64,000 nucleotides of DNA from positions 868,001 to 932,000 of the forward strand of contig ADAC02000001.1 of assembly GCA_000163555.2 (NCBI GenBank), read 5' to 3'. A program made the position numbers and the translations under genes. The stretch's first letter is position 1, and every line of letters begins with the position of its first letter. Below the pieces are notes generated by a model, which was not told the DNA's origin, searched no databases, and saw only the letters and a list, made by a program, of their open reading frames with translations. The stretch comes from an alpha proteobacterium HIMB114 (lineage in GTDB: Bacteria; Pseudomonadota; Alphaproteobacteria; Pelagibacterales; Pelagibacteraceae). This document shows, piece by piece, positions 1 to 9,542 of the stretch.

Positions 1-1009
1 AATTATCTTTTATCTTTCTGTTACTGAAACCATCAAAAGAAACAATATCGGCTGGTAAATTATTACCAACATTTTTAAACTTCTCTGTTCTTTCATTCAT
101 AACTTCAATTGAAGATTTAGATTTGTAATATTGGATATGACTTAAAATTTCTTGTTTTATTTTACTAGACATTAAATCTGGATTTCTATGAGCTCCACCT
201 TTTGGTTCAATCAAAATACCATCAATAATTTCATATTTATAAAGATCTTGAGCAGTTAAATGCATTGCCTCGGCAGCGTCTTTGGATTTCGTCGCGTCTT
301 TCCATAATATGGATGCGCATCCTTCTGGAGAAATTACGGAATAAATAGAATGTTCTAACATTAAAACTTTGTTCGAAGTTGCCAAAGCTATAGCGCCTCC
401 TGAGCCTCCTTCGCCAATTACGATTGAAATAATTGGAACTTTCAAACCTAAACAACAATTAATTGATTGAGCTATTGCTTCCGCCTGCCCTCTTTCCTCA
501 GCACCCTTCCCTGGGTAAGCACCTGGTGTATCTATAAATGTAACAACAGGAACATTGTAATTTTCGGCCAATTTCATGAGTCTTATACATTTTCTATAAC
601 CCTCAGGTCTCATCATTCCAAAATTTCTCTTAATTCTTGACTGAGTGTCATTTCCTTTTTCCTGACCAATGACCAAAACTGACTCACCGTTTATTTTTGC
701 AAAACCAGTAATCGCGGCATCATCCTCTCCAAAATTTCTATCACCAGATACTTGCTGAAAGTTCTCAAAAATAGATGAAATGTAAAATTCAGCTTTAGGT
801 CTATTTTCATGCCTAGCAATTTTAGTTTTTTTCCAACCATCAAGATTAGAGTATATTTCATCAATTTTTACTTTGATCTTATTTTCTAATTCGTCGATTT
901 GAGAATTATTTACAGACGAAAGGCCTCCCTCTTCATTGAAAGGGTGTTTTAACTCTTCTAAGTTTTTATCAAGTTGTTCAAGATCTTTTTCAAATTCTAA
1001 ATATTGCAT
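1..1009 (-). CDS. accA: Acetyl-CoA carboxylase carboxyltransferase subunit alpha (C-terminus cut by window edge)
   Basis: Carboxyltransferase alpha subunit, which with AccD transfers the carboxyl group from carboxybiotin to acetyl-CoA in the first committed step of fatty acid synthesis in the cytoplasm. The reading frame starts with MQYLEFEKDL and stays open for 336 codons to the left edge. E. coli AccA has about 319 residues, so only a short C-terminal piece should be missing. Crotonase-fold family motifs are visible: FIDTPGAYPG near residue 156 and the glycine-rich GEGGSGGAIAL near residue 196. The gene follows the large secreted protein upstream with only 3 bases between, so they probably share a transcript. 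Confidence 0.96.
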   Translation of the reverse strand, partial: MQYLEFEKDLEQLDKNLEELKHPFNEEGGLSSVNNSQIDELENKIKVKIDEIYSNLDGWKKTKIARHENRPKAEFYISSIFENFQQVSGDRNFGEDDAAITGFAKINGESVLVIGQEKGNDTQSRIKRNFGMMRPEGYRKCIRLMKLAENYNVPVVTFIDTPGAYPGKGAEERGQAEAIAQSINCCLGLKVPIISIVIGEGGSGGAIALATSNKVLMLEHSIYSVISPEGCASILWKDATKSKDAAEAMHLTAQDLYKYEIIDGILIEPKGGAHRNPDLMSSKIKQEILSHIQYYKSKSSIEVMNERTEKFKNVGNNLPADIVSFDGFSNRKIKDN

Positions 1010-1012
1010 TTT

Positions 1013-2806
1013 TTATAAGCTAAATTCGCTGTTTATAAATGTAGTTTTCAAACTATCTAATTTTATATTATCAAAAATTTTTATTATAGCCAAAATATCT
1101 CTTGTATAATTATTCTTAGTTTGATCCAAATCTGCAATAAATAATAAAGTTTTAAGTATCGCCTCATCGTTTAATTTTTTTTCGATAGAATTAAATATTT
1201 CATTCGGTATATAAATTTCTTTATTATATATTACATCAGACATTGACTTGGGTAGATCGATTTTTTGTACATTTAAAATGTTGATTAAAGCGATATCTTT
1301 ATTAGTTAATTTATAACTTTTTTCTTTAATTTTTTTATCAAAATCTCCGAGAAGATTTAAGATTTTCTTTTTATCTTTTTTAGTTAATTTTTTATCAAGT
1401 AATTTTTTTATTTCTGAAGAAAAAAAATAACTATTATTAAAGCTTTTATCTTTATTTTCTTCAGATATTTTAAAATTTTTAATTTTTTCTACAATTTTTT
1501 GATCAATCAAATCAGGGTTTGTTGAATAAATCCCTTCTAGTTCTAAATAATAAACTGGTTCAGCAATCTTTTCTAAACCGTTAACCGTTAATTTATCTTT
1601 AAAATTATTTAAAATCTTTAATTTGATATCAGGTTTTTGAGCAAGTAACATTGCTTGATATAAAATTGCATGAGACTCGGGACGTCTCAAATTTTTTACA
1701 GCATCTTCAACTTGAAATAACTGGTTAAATGAAAAATTATATTTTTTATAAATATCTAAAATTTTTTCATAAGGATAAAGATCTTCATTAACTGAACGTT
1801 CTAAAAAAATTACTAAATCATTTAATTCCTTTTTTTTATCTGGGGATGTATCTTTCATTGCATCATCTAAAAGTTTATTAGCTAAATTACTTTTAAAAAA
1901 ATAATTTCTTAATTCTTTAGATTTTGAAAAATTATTATATTTTAATTCAAGACTATCGTTCGTGATTAGAGTAAGGTGTGTGTAGAAAACATTATCAAAA
2001 TTTATATCACTCTTTTGATCACTTATGCCTGTCAGAAAATTTATCTTTCCAACAAAAAAATTATCCAAAGAAGATGTTTCTCGCGTTAACTCAAGTTGAG
2101 ACTGGGCTTGTTTAATCTTTTTATTATTTATTAAACAAAAAATTTTATATTTTTCTAAATCAATACTCTGGACATCAACAGTCATTAGCTTGGTATAACT
2201 ACACGCTTTATCTATTTGGCCTAAAGATAAATAATGAGTAAACAAAAATTTTAGTAATTTAGCATTTTTATTAATGATTTTGTTCTGATCAATAACCTGA
2301 TCAATAAGTTTCATCTTTTGATTATTTATTAACCACTCAGCAATAAACCTTAGATGCCTCTCTCCTTTATCTTCAAAAACATTTATATTTGATTTTGAAA
2401 ACAATACTTTTTCTGAAACAGCAACTAAACTGTTTTTTTCTTTATTTAATAATGTCTCGAAAACTCTGCTATATAAATTATTATCAACATCAGACCAAAA
2501 ATTTAAGTTTATTTTCGTATCCTTAGGTTCGTATAATCCAAAAATAAGTTCCTGATCATTTATTTCTTCAGATTGACTAATTTCATTTACACTTAAATTT
2601 AATTTTTCTTTATCAAAAGTAGTTTGGGGTAAATCTTTGTTTAAATTATTTTCTGAATTTTCGATTTTTTTATTTTGATTTTCCTTAATAGTTATTTCTT
2701 GTGACTGTTTCCATATATCTTTAGGCTCACTCAAAACTAAAGATGATGAGGATACAAAAATAGATAAAATTAAAATTCTTTTACTTAACTTTAACAGCGA
2801 TATCAT
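1013..2806 (-). CDS. Secreted protein of unknown function, helical-repeat-like (597 aa)
   Basis: Not recognised by family. The N-terminus (residues 1-26) is a clear signal peptide: Lys/Arg followed by a hydrophobic stretch ending in SSSLVLS, so the protein should be periplasmic or outer-membrane associated. The rest is rich in Lys, Asn, Leu and Glu. Segments around residues 140-260 have the rhythm of tetratricopeptide-like helical pairs, for example a run reading LGQIDKACSYTKL, but no strict consensus repeat can be assigned by eye. A second possible helical region covers residues 330-560. The start overlaps a 49-residue single-pass membrane protein by 26 bases and the end abuts accA. That arrangement says little about function but suggests co-transcription. 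Confidence 0.8.
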   Translation of the reverse strand: MISLLKLSKRILILSIFVSSSSLVLSEPKDIWKQSQEITIKENQNKKIENSENNLNKDLPQTTFDKEKLNLSVNEISQSEEINDQELIFGLYEPKDTKINLNFWSDVDNNLYSRVFETLLNKEKNSLVAVSEKVLFSKSNINVFEDKGERHLRFIAEWLINNQKMKLIDQVIDQNKIINKNAKLLKFLFTHYLSLGQIDKACSYTKLMTVDVQSIDLEKYKIFCLINNKKIKQAQSQLELTRETSSLDNFFVGKINFLTGISDQKSDINFDNVFYTHLTLITNDSLELKYNNFSKSKELRNYFFKSNLANKLLDDAMKDTSPDKKKELNDLVIFLERSVNEDLYPYEKILDIYKKYNFSFNQLFQVEDAVKNLRRPESHAILYQAMLLAQKPDIKLKILNNFKDKLTVNGLEKIAEPVYYLELEGIYSTNPDLIDQKIVEKIKNFKISEENKDKSFNNSYFFSSEIKKLLDKKLTKKDKKKILNLLGDFDKKIKEKSYKLTNKDIALINILNVQKIDLPKSMSDVIYNKEIYIPNEIFNSIEKKLNDEAILKTLLFIADLDQTKNNYTRDILAIIKIFDNIKLDSLKTTFINSEFSL

Positions 2807-2930
2807 TAGGTAAGGTTTTCTTACTTGCTTTTGTTTCTGGTGATATATCTAAATAATTAACAAAGTACATTGCCCCATAAACAATTAATACGATAGGAAA
2901 TATTTTTTTAAGTATAAAATTTTTAATCAT
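2781..2930 (-). CDS. Small single-pass membrane protein (49 aa)
   Basis: A 49-codon frame beginning MIKNFILKKIFPIVLIVYG and ending VKVK. It has a basic N-terminus, one hydrophobic segment (about residues 10-27) and a polar tail, so it reads as an inner-membrane anchored peptide with its tail in the periplasm. Its last 26 bases overlap the start of the 597-residue secreted protein, suggesting translational coupling. It is the first gene of the leftward accA transcript, divergent from aroK with 66 bases between. No family is recognised. Support is the clean ATG frame, membrane-like composition and tight coupling; conservation could not be tested. Confidence 0.55.
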   Translation of the reverse strand: MIKNFILKKIFPIVLIVYGAMYFVNYLDISPETKASKKTLPNDIAVKVK

Positions 2931-2996
2931 TAAGAATTAGTTTTATAAACATTTTAGTCAAAAATATGTTATTAAATTAATATTATTCAGCACACA

Positions 2997-3500
2997 ATGT
3001 TAAAAACAATAGTTTTAGTCGGAATGATGGGCTCTGGTAAAACCTCTATTGGTAAAGAGCTTGCAAAATCACTAAATATTAACTTTATTGATAGTGACAA
3101 GGAAATTGAGCTTAAATGCAAAAAAACGATCCCTAAAATTTTTGAAACAAAAGGTGAAACATATTTTAGAAAAATTGAAGAAAAAATTTGTGTTAAACTT
3201 ATAGATGGTAATCCAAAAGTTTTGTCACTTGGGGGTGGTGCTTTTTTAAATAGCGCTATAAGAAAAAAAATCAATAAACTAGGTCTTTCAATATGGATTA
3301 GTCCCAGTTTAGAAACTATTTATGAAAGGCTTGGTAAATCAAAAAATAAAAGACCTTTGTTAAACTATAAGAATTTAAAAAGATCTATTAAAGTAATTTA
3401 TGACAGTAGAAAAGAACAATATAATAAAGCCAATTATACAATTAGAACAAAGTCTGATAACAAAAAAAATATCGTAAAAAAAATTATAGAAATATTATGA
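2997..3500 (+). CDS. aroK: Shikimate kinase
   Basis: Phosphorylates shikimate to shikimate 3-phosphate with ATP, the fifth step of chorismate synthesis, in the cytoplasm. The 167-residue length is normal for the family. Walker A is at residues 9-16 (GMMGSGKT), DSD at about 32-34 matches the shikimate/Mg-binding region, and LGGGAF near residue 78 is the glycine-rich shikimate-binding loop. RPLL near residue 119 fits the adenine/LID region. The stop codon overlaps the aroB start as ATGA, so the two consecutive pathway genes are translationally coupled. Confidence 0.96.
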   Translation: MLKTIVLVGMMGSGKTSIGKELAKSLNINFIDSDKEIELKCKKTIPKIFETKGETYFRKIEEKICVKLIDGNPKVLSLGGGAFLNSAIRKKINKLGLSIWISPSLETIYERLGKSKNKRPLLNYKNLKRSIKVIYDSRKEQYNKANYTIRTKSDNKKNIVKKIIEIL

Positions 3501-4609
3501 AAACACTAATTGTAAAAACTTCTTCAAAAAAATACCCAATTTATATTGGTCAAAATATATTATCAAAATTTAGTTTTTTTAAAAAAAAACACCTTAAAAA
3601 TACAAAAAATATTTTAATAGTATCCTCAAAAAAAATTCCAAAAAAATATATGTTAAGTTTAAAGAAAAATACAAAAGGAATAAAATATTACACTATAATT
3701 TTGCCAGATGGTGAAGTTATAAAACAGGATCAATTTTTAATCAAAATCATAAATTTATTATCTAAGTGTAATTTTGGTAGAAATGACTGTGTTATCGCAG
3801 TGGGCGGAGGAGTTATTGGTGACCTTGCAGGTTTTGCATCAAGTATATTTAAAAGAGGGATTAATTTTGTTCAAGTTCCCACAACTCTTCTTTCTCAAGT
3901 AGACTCATCTGTTGGAGGTAAAACTGGAATAAATAATAATTTTGGAAAAAATCTTGTTGGAACTTTTTTTCAACCTAATTTTGTTTTAATTGATATTGAT
4001 ACTCTTAATACCCTTCCAAGAAGAGAGATGATTGCAGGTTTCGCTGAGGTTTTAAAATATTCATTAATTTTAGATAAAAAATTTTTTAATTGGTTAAATA
4101 AAAATGGAAAAAAAATTATAAATAAAAAATCTAAAAATTTACTTACCGATGCTATTTACACTAGCTGCAAACATAAAGCTTATGTAGTAAAAAAAGACGA
4201 AAAAGAAAAAAATTTAAGAGCGATATTAAATTTTGGACATACGTTCGCACATGCAATTGAAACCGTGACTGGGTATTCTAAAAAGATAATTCATGGTGAG
4301 GCTGTTCTTATTGGAATGGCTGTGGCTTCAAGATTATCAAATCAAATGGGATACTTAAAAAGGCACGAACTTGAAAGTATTTTATCTTTATATCAAAAAT
4401 TAAAATTAAATTTCCAGTATAAGAAATTTGTGAACTCGAAAAATATCAAGAAAGTTTTTCAAATTATGAATAACGATAAAAAATCTGATGGAAAAAAAAT
4501 TAAAATAATTCTTTTAAAAAAAATTGGTTTATCTATAATTAAGGAAACAACATTGAAAAAAACATTTATTCCCTTAATTCAAAAAGATTTAAAAGATGGA
4601 ATTTACTAA
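3497..4609 (+). CDS. aroB: 3-dehydroquinate synthase
   Basis: Converts DAHP to 3-dehydroquinate in an NAD- and divalent-metal-dependent reaction, the second step of the shikimate pathway. The 370-residue length is typical. Visible motifs are DGEVIK near residue 71, the NAD-binding AVGGGVIGDLAGF near residue 100, PTTLLSQVDSSVGGKTGIN near residue 127, GFAEVLKYSLI near residue 181 and the metal-binding histidines in LNFGHTFAHAIE and IIHGEAV. It begins within the aroK stop codon and its last 14 bases overlap the next gene, so aroK-aroB-CBS protein is one rightward operon. Confidence 0.97.
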   Translation: MKTLIVKTSSKKYPIYIGQNILSKFSFFKKKHLKNTKNILIVSSKKIPKKYMLSLKKNTKGIKYYTIILPDGEVIKQDQFLIKIINLLSKCNFGRNDCVIAVGGGVIGDLAGFASSIFKRGINFVQVPTTLLSQVDSSVGGKTGINNNFGKNLVGTFFQPNFVLIDIDTLNTLPRREMIAGFAEVLKYSLILDKKFFNWLNKNGKKIINKKSKNLLTDAIYTSCKHKAYVVKKDEKEKNLRAILNFGHTFAHAIETVTGYSKKIIHGEAVLIGMAVASRLSNQMGYLKRHELESILSLYQKLKLNFQYKKFVNSKNIKKVFQIMNNDKKSDGKKIKIILLKKIGLSIIKETTLKKTFIPLIQKDLKDGIY

Positions 4610-5861
4610 TTATTTACCCGTTTTTTACATCGCAATACTCATCGTTATCTCAGGGATGTTTTCTGGTTCAGAAACATCAGTAACGTCGGTAAATAGAAGT
4701 AAGATTCATAAACTTGCGAATAAAGGTGATCGAAAAGCTAAAAAGCTCCTAAAACTAATAGATAACAGAAATGATCTTATTAGCTCTATTTTAGTTGGTA
4801 ATAATATAGTGAATATCCTTGCATCAGTTTTAGCAACAGCAGTTTTAATTGAATACTTTGGTAGTGATGGAATTTTTTATTCTACTCTTGTAATGACTTG
4901 CTTAATCGTAATTTTTGCAGAAGTTTTACCTAAAAATATTGCTTTGATAAAAGCAGACCGATTTGCTTTATTTTTTTCAACTCCATTAACAATTTTTGTA
5001 AAAATATTTTATCCAATAAGCTTGATTTTAAAATTTCTGAATCACACAACATACAAAATATTTGGAATTGATCATAAAAATTCTACGAATTCAGTGACCG
5101 AGGATATACGTAATATGATTGATATGCACGAAGATGAAGGAGACTTGCATAAAGATGAAAGTGAAATGATCAATGCAATTCTCGACTTAAAGGAAATTAC
5201 AGTTGAAAAAATTATGACTCACAGAAAAAATATATTTTCTCTAAATTTAAATGAAACAAAAAAAATATACTCAACTATTGCTTCCAGCTCGTTTAGTAGA
5301 ATACCTGTATGGAAAGATGACCCAAATAATATTTTGGGCATTATTCACGCCAAAAATATTTTAAGTAGTTTAGATGATGATGGTAAAATAAGCTTAGAAA
5401 AAGTTAAACAAGGTATTATTAAACCGTGGTTTATACCCGAAACCACAAAAGTAAAAGATCAACTTAATGAGTTTATTAAAAGAAAAGAAAAGATTGCATT
5501 TGTGGTAGATGAGTATGGAGAGCTAATGGGGCTAATATCATTAGAGGATATAATTGAAGAAATTGTTGGAAACATCTTTGATGAAAAGGACTTCTCTACA
5601 ATTGGAATAAGAAGAATAAATGAAAATCAATATAGAATAAGAGGAGATGTAAATATTAGAGACATTAATCGTGAGCTAGATTTAAATCTTCCAGAAAATG
5701 ATGCTTCAACACTAGCTGGTTATATTATTTTTAAAACAGAAGCTTTACCTGAAGTCGGCCAAACATTTAAATTCGATAACATTGTTTATGAAATTCTAAA
5801 TAAAAATAAAAATCAAATTACTCAAATCAAAATCATATTAGAAAAATCTACTAAGCATTAA
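4596..5861 (+). CDS. Hemolysin C/CorC-type membrane protein with CNNM and CBS domains
   Basis: Predicted inner-membrane protein of the CNNM/CorC family, associated with magnesium or cobalt transport. The N-terminal 140 residues form a DUF21/CNNM transmembrane domain with FSGSETSVTSV near residue 22 and ILVGNNIVNILASVLAT near residue 65. A paired CBS module follows (about 190-320; IMTHRKNIFSL, FVVDEYGELMGLISLEDIIEEIVG), then a C-terminal CorC_HlyC domain with the typical RIRGDVNIRDINRELDLNLP. It overlaps aroB by 14 bases and its 3' end overlaps the convergent bolA gene by 11 bases. The hemolysin name is historical; ion transport or its regulation is the likelier role. Confidence 0.9.
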   Translation: MEFTNYLPVFYIAILIVISGMFSGSETSVTSVNRSKIHKLANKGDRKAKKLLKLIDNRNDLISSILVGNNIVNILASVLATAVLIEYFGSDGIFYSTLVMTCLIVIFAEVLPKNIALIKADRFALFFSTPLTIFVKIFYPISLILKFLNHTTYKIFGIDHKNSTNSVTEDIRNMIDMHEDEGDLHKDESEMINAILDLKEITVEKIMTHRKNIFSLNLNETKKIYSTIASSSFSRIPVWKDDPNNILGIIHAKNILSSLDDDGKISLEKVKQGIIKPWFIPETTKVKDQLNEFIKRKEKIAFVVDEYGELMGLISLEDIIEEIVGNIFDEKDFSTIGIRRINENQYRIRGDVNIRDINRELDLNLPENDASTLAGYIIFKTEALPEVGQTFKFDNIVYEILNKNKNQITQIKIILEKSTKH

Positions 5862-6111
5862 TAATTTCAATTTCTAAAGCATGAATAAAGCTCTTCATTT
5901 CTTCTGAAAGACATGAATAAATCTTTTGATGTGATTTAACTTTCGGAAGTTCGCTTAGTTGCTTATCTTTAATAATTAATTTGAAATGACTTATGCCATT
6001 ATTTGGGGATTGTTGATGATTTTGATGTAAATGAGAATTGTTAACAACTTCAACCTCATTAATTCCTAAATTATTTAAAAGTTTTTTTTTAATTAATGTT
6101 TCGGCATTCAT
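5851..6111 (-). CDS. bolA: BolA family protein
   Basis: An 86-residue BolA/IbaG-type protein. BolA proteins partner monothiol glutaredoxins in iron-sulfur cluster trafficking and some affect transcription and cell shape. The family signature is present: an N-terminal helix, VEVVNNSHLHQNH with the conserved cluster-ligand His region (residues 21-33), the strand motif HFKLIIKD, and SHQKIYSCLSEEM with the invariant HR-type site read here as HQKIY. In alphaproteobacteria bolA commonly lies beside the J-domain protein and cobS-cobT genes, as here. The start is divergent from the J-domain gene, 25 bases away. Confidence 0.9.
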   Translation of the reverse strand: MNAETLIKKKLLNNLGINEVEVVNNSHLHQNHQQSPNNGISHFKLIIKDKQLSELPKVKSHQKIYSCLSEEMKSFIHALEIEIINA

Positions 6112-6136
6112 AATTATTTTATATTATATATTGTTT

Positions 6137-6787
6137 ATGAAAAAAAGTTGCGAAAAAATAAATTGTTTTGAACGTGGTTTTAAAGAAGTACTGATAAGAG
6201 ATAAAAAAAATAAAGAATACAAAGTATTATGTCATCATCACTTTGAACAATATACAAAAAACCAAGACTTAAATTGTAATTGGGATTCTTGTAAACAACT
6301 TGGCGAGTTCAAAGCTCCAACTAAAGGTGAAGGTGACTATCTATGGTTTTGCGAGGATCATATTAAAGAGTATAATAAAAAATGGGATTTCTTTGAAGGT
6401 ATGTCTCAAGCGCAAATAGAAGACTTTGTCTTTAAAGATATTATTGGACATAGAAAAACACAAAAATTTGGATCAATGGATACTTTTTTTCATGAATTAT
6501 GGAACAATGCTATTGAGGATGAATTGTTAAATCTTTCAAAATTTAAAAATACCTTAAATCAAGAGAACCAAAAATATACTGACAAACAAATTGCAGCTTT
6601 AAAAAAAATGGATCTTAAACCAAATATTACTTGGTTAGCGATAAAAGAACAGTTCAAAAAACTTGTTAAAAAATATCACCCTGATATGAATGCGGGCGAC
6701 AAAAAATACGAAGAAAAACTAAAAGAAATTACAATCGCATATTCGTATTTAAAAACATCGCTAAGCGATAAACAAAAGGTAGCTTAA
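6137..6787 (+). CDS. J-domain protein of the alphaproteobacterial cobS-adjacent family
   Basis: A 216-residue protein with a C-terminal J domain. The HPD tripeptide that stimulates the Hsp70 ATPase is at about residue 181, within KKYHPDMNAG, followed by helix IV (ITIAYSYLKTS). The N-terminal half carries several Cys/His clusters (CEKINC, LCHHHFEQ, CNWDSC, WFCEDH) that may bind zinc. The start is set at 6137 (MKKSCEKINC); an upstream in-frame ATG exists at 6038 but would run antisense into bolA and add an unrelated hydrophobic stretch. cobS begins 3 bases after the stop, so the J protein is probably co-expressed with cobS-cobT. Confidence 0.88.
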   Translation: MKKSCEKINCFERGFKEVLIRDKKNKEYKVLCHHHFEQYTKNQDLNCNWDSCKQLGEFKAPTKGEGDYLWFCEDHIKEYNKKWDFFEGMSQAQIEDFVFKDIIGHRKTQKFGSMDTFFHELWNNAIEDELLNLSKFKNTLNQENQKYTDKQIAALKKMDLKPNITWLAIKEQFKKLVKKYHPDMNAGDKKYEEKLKEITIAYSYLKTSLSDKQKVA

Positions 6788-6790
6788 TTA

Positions 6791-7765
6791 ATGTTTGCTG
6801 AACAACCAGATTTAAAGATTTCTGTTAAACAAACTTTTAATATTGATACAGATATAGAAGTCCCTGCTTTTTCTGACAAAAATGATTATGTCCCGGAAAT
6901 AGATAATAATTACATTTTTGATAAAGAAACTACTTTGGCAATTCTTGCCGGTTTTTCAAATAATAAAAGAGTAATGGTCCAAGGGTATCACGGTACAGGT
7001 AAATCAACACACATTGAGCAAGTTGCAGCAAGATTGAATTGGCCTTGTGTTAGAGTAAATTTAGACAGTCACGTAAGCCGTATCGATTTAATAGGTAAAG
7101 ATGCAATTGTGATTAAGGATGGAAAACAGATTACAGAATTTAAAGAAGGTATTTTGCCTTGGTCACTACAAAATCCAGTAGCGCTAGTTTTTGATGAGTA
7201 CGATGCTGGGAGACCAGATGTAATGTTTGTTATTCAAAGGGTTTTGGAAACCGAGGGTAAGTTTACACTTTTAGATAAAAATAAAGTCATAAAGCCAAAT
7301 AATTCTTTTAGATTGTTTGCAACGGCAAATACAATTGGGCTTGGAGATACAAGCGGACTTTATCACGGAACCCAACAAATTAATCAGGGCCAAATGGATA
7401 GATGGAATATTGTTACAACTCTAAACTATCTTGATCCCAAAAAAGAAGAGGCAATCATTCTAGCAAAGTGTGAGTTTTTAAACTCAAATGACGGTAAACA
7501 AATTATAAAAAATATGGTGCAAGTCGCGAATCTGACTCGAAATGGATTTGCGAATGGAGACATATCAACTGTAATGAGTCCTAGAACGGTTTTGACATGG
7601 GCCGATAATTATAAAATTTTTTCTGATTTAAAACATTCTTTCAAAGTATCATTTTTAAACAAGTGTGATGAACTAGAAAGACCTATCATTTCAGAATATT
7701 ATCAAAGATGCTTTGGAGAAGATGTTTTGTCAACAGAAGATAAAAATTCCAAACCTAATGGCTGA
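6791..7765 (+). CDS. cobS: CobS-like AAA+ ATPase (MoxR/cobaltochelatase type)
   Basis: AAA+ ATPase related to the cobaltochelatase subunit CobS, which with CobT drives cobalt insertion by CobN. The 324-residue length matches. Walker A is at residues 65-72 (GYHGTGKS), Walker B in LVFDEYD at about residues 136-142, with a sensor-1 region [11 protein letters not shown] near residue 178. The N-terminus has the CobS-type stretch with [15 protein letters not shown]. It overlaps cobT by 8 bases. No cobN or other cobalamin gene is in the window and SAR11 is generally regarded as a cobalamin non-producer, so the actual substrate is uncertain. Confidence 0.92.
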   Translation: MFAEQPDLKISVKQTFNIDTDIEVPAFSDKNDYVPEIDNNYIFDKETTLAILAGFSNNKRVMVQGYHGTGKSTHIEQVAARLNWPCVRVNLDSHVSRIDLIGKDAIVIKDGKQITEFKEGILPWSLQNPVALVFDEYDAGRPDVMFVIQRVLETEGKFTLLDKNKVIKPNNSFRLFATANTIGLGDTSGLYHGTQQINQGQMDRWNIVTTLNYLDPKKEEAIILAKCEFLNSNDGKQIIKNMVQVANLTRNGFANGDISTVMSPRTVLTWADNYKIFSDLKHSFKVSFLNKCDELERPIISEYYQRCFGEDVLSTEDKNSKPNG

Positions 7766-9542
7766 CCACCCAAATTTAGAAAAGTATAAAACTGCAATTC
7801 ACTCTACAGCAAAAGCAATTGCGAGAAGTAACCTAAAGGAAAAAAGAGAAAAATTTGAAAAAATTACTAAACCAAAAATTTTATCTTCCGAAAATAAAGA
7901 AGAAATTTTAGAGGCAAGAGTCTTGGCAGATAGCGAAGCTTTAAAAATAAAATATAGTGATGAAAATATATTAAATAAAAACCTTCCAACAGGAACAATT
8001 AGTAAAACTATTTATAATATTGCTGAGAAAATTAGATATGAAAAGATTGGCTCAGATCAATACAAAGGTATTAAAAGTAATTTAAATAATTTTTATCAAA
8101 AAAAAATTTCGGAAAGTAATGTGCATTCACAAAATTTTATTGCTGACGCATTTGAAGCATATCTACGTGGTAAAGTATTAGATTTTAAAATTCCAGAAAA
8201 TAAAAAAGAAGATTTTAAGAGATGGAATGAAATTTTTGACAACAAAGTTTCTGATAAAATATCATCATTAATTAAAAGCTTAAATGATCAGGAGACATAT
8301 GGCAAAAAAGTTCAATCAATTATTGATGATCTAGAAATTCAAGACCAAAATCAAAATCCACAGAACGCGCAAAATGAAGAGGATAATGAGGACAATAATA
8401 AGGAGCAAGATAGCGAAAAACAACAATTACAAGAACAAGAAAATCAACAATCTCAAAATCCAGAATTTGATATGGAAAATCTTGTTCCAGAAATAGATTT
8501 TGACCCAAGTTTAAATGATCAAGAGATTGCTTTAGAGGATAGTGATGATGAAGATATACAAACTACTAGATCTCAAAAGCAAGTATCAAATGATAATAAA
8601 AAATATAAAATTTTTACAAATCAATTCGACAAAGTATTAGAAGCAAATGAACTTATAACAGATGAAGAGATTTTTAAATTGAGAAACAATCTTGATATCC
8701 AACTATCATCTCTACAATCCTTCATTTCGAGATTGGCAAATAAATTGCAAAGAAAACTTTTAGCTAAACAAAATAGGTCATGGAATTTTGATCTTGAAGA
8801 GGGCTTATTAGATGCATCTAAGCTACCTAGAATTATTATGGATCCGTTTAATTCTCTCTCTTACAAAAAAGAAAAGGATATTGATTTTAAAGATACGGTT
8901 GTAACCTTACTGATTGATAACTCAGGATCAATGAGAGGGAGGCCAATTACTATAGCAGCGATTTGCGCAGATATATTATCTAGAACGTTAGAACGATGTT
9001 CAGTTAAAGTTGAAATTTTAGGTTTTACCACCATGAACTGGAAAGGTGGAAAAAGTAGAGAACTTTGGATGAAACATAAAAAAGAAAGTCCTGGTCGATT
9101 AAATGATCTTTGTCATATTATTTATAAGTCTGCAGATACACCGTGGAGAAGATCTAAAAATAATTTAGGGTTAATGTTAAAAGAAGGAATTTTAAAAGAA
9201 AATATTGATGGTGAAGCAATTCTTTGGGCTTACAATCGCCTAAAAAAAAGAAAAGAGGAAAGAAAAATTATTATGGTTATCTCTGATGGCGCTCCTGTTG
9301 ATGACTCTACGCTTTCAGTAAATTCTCCAAGTTATTTAGAACAACATTTAAAAAGAGTGGTACAATGGATCGAAAACAATTCTGATATAGAAATTAATGC
9401 AATCGGAATTGGGCATGATGTAACTAACTATTATGAAAAAGCTATCAAAATTGCAGATGTTCAAGAACTAGGTGACGCAATGGTAGATCAACTTGTAGAC
9501 TTGTTTATTAACTCACCTACTAGAAAAAGAACCTTGAATTAA
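7758..9542 (+). CDS. cobT: CobT-like von Willebrand/MIDAS protein (cobaltochelatase CobT family)
   Basis: Partner of the CobS-like ATPase, 594 residues, close to the usual CobT length. An N-terminal helical region is followed by a low-complexity acidic Gln/Glu/Asn/Asp stretch (about residues 195-275), then a C-terminal vWA domain with MIDAS motif DNSGSM near residue 387 and [10 protein letters not shown] further on. The start at 7758 ([10 protein letters not shown]) overlaps the cobS stop by 8 bases and fits the family better than the longer in-frame ATG at 7713 inside cobS. Its last 30 bases overlap the convergent transporter gene. Confidence 0.91.
   Translation: MADHPNLEKYKTAIHSTAKAIARSNLKEKREKFEKITKPKILSSENKEEILEARVLADSEALKIKYSDENILNKNLPTGTISKTIYNIAEKIRYEKIGSDQYKGIKSNLNNFYQKKISESNVHSQNFIADAFEAYLRGKVLDFKIPENKKEDFKRWNEIFDNKVSDKISSLIKSLNDQETYGKKVQSIIDDLEIQDQNQNPQNAQNEEDNEDNNKEQDSEKQQLQEQENQQSQNPEFDMENLVPEIDFDPSLNDQEIALEDSDDEDIQTTRSQKQVSNDNKKYKIFTNQFDKVLEANELITDEEIFKLRNNLDIQLSSLQSFISRLANKLQRKLLAKQNRSWNFDLEEGLLDASKLPRIIMDPFNSLSYKKEKDIDFKDTVVTLLIDNSGSMRGRPITIAAICADILSRTLERCSVKVEILGFTTMNWKGGKSRELWMKHKKESPGRLNDLCHIIYKSADTPWRRSKNNLGLMLKEGILKENIDGEAILWAYNRLKKRKEERKIIMVISDGAPVDDSTLSVNSPSYLEQHLKRVVQWIENNSDIEINAIGIGHDVTNYYEKAIKIADVQELGDAMVDQLVDLFINSPTRKRTLN

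Noticed and set aside
237-458. Arg/Phe-rich 73-codon frame inside accA
   Set aside because: Out-of-frame shadow of accA, with composition unlike real proteins in the window.
6791-9542. Evidence for cobalamin synthesis
   Set aside because: Only CobS and CobT homologues are present; cobN and the corrin pathway are absent from the window.
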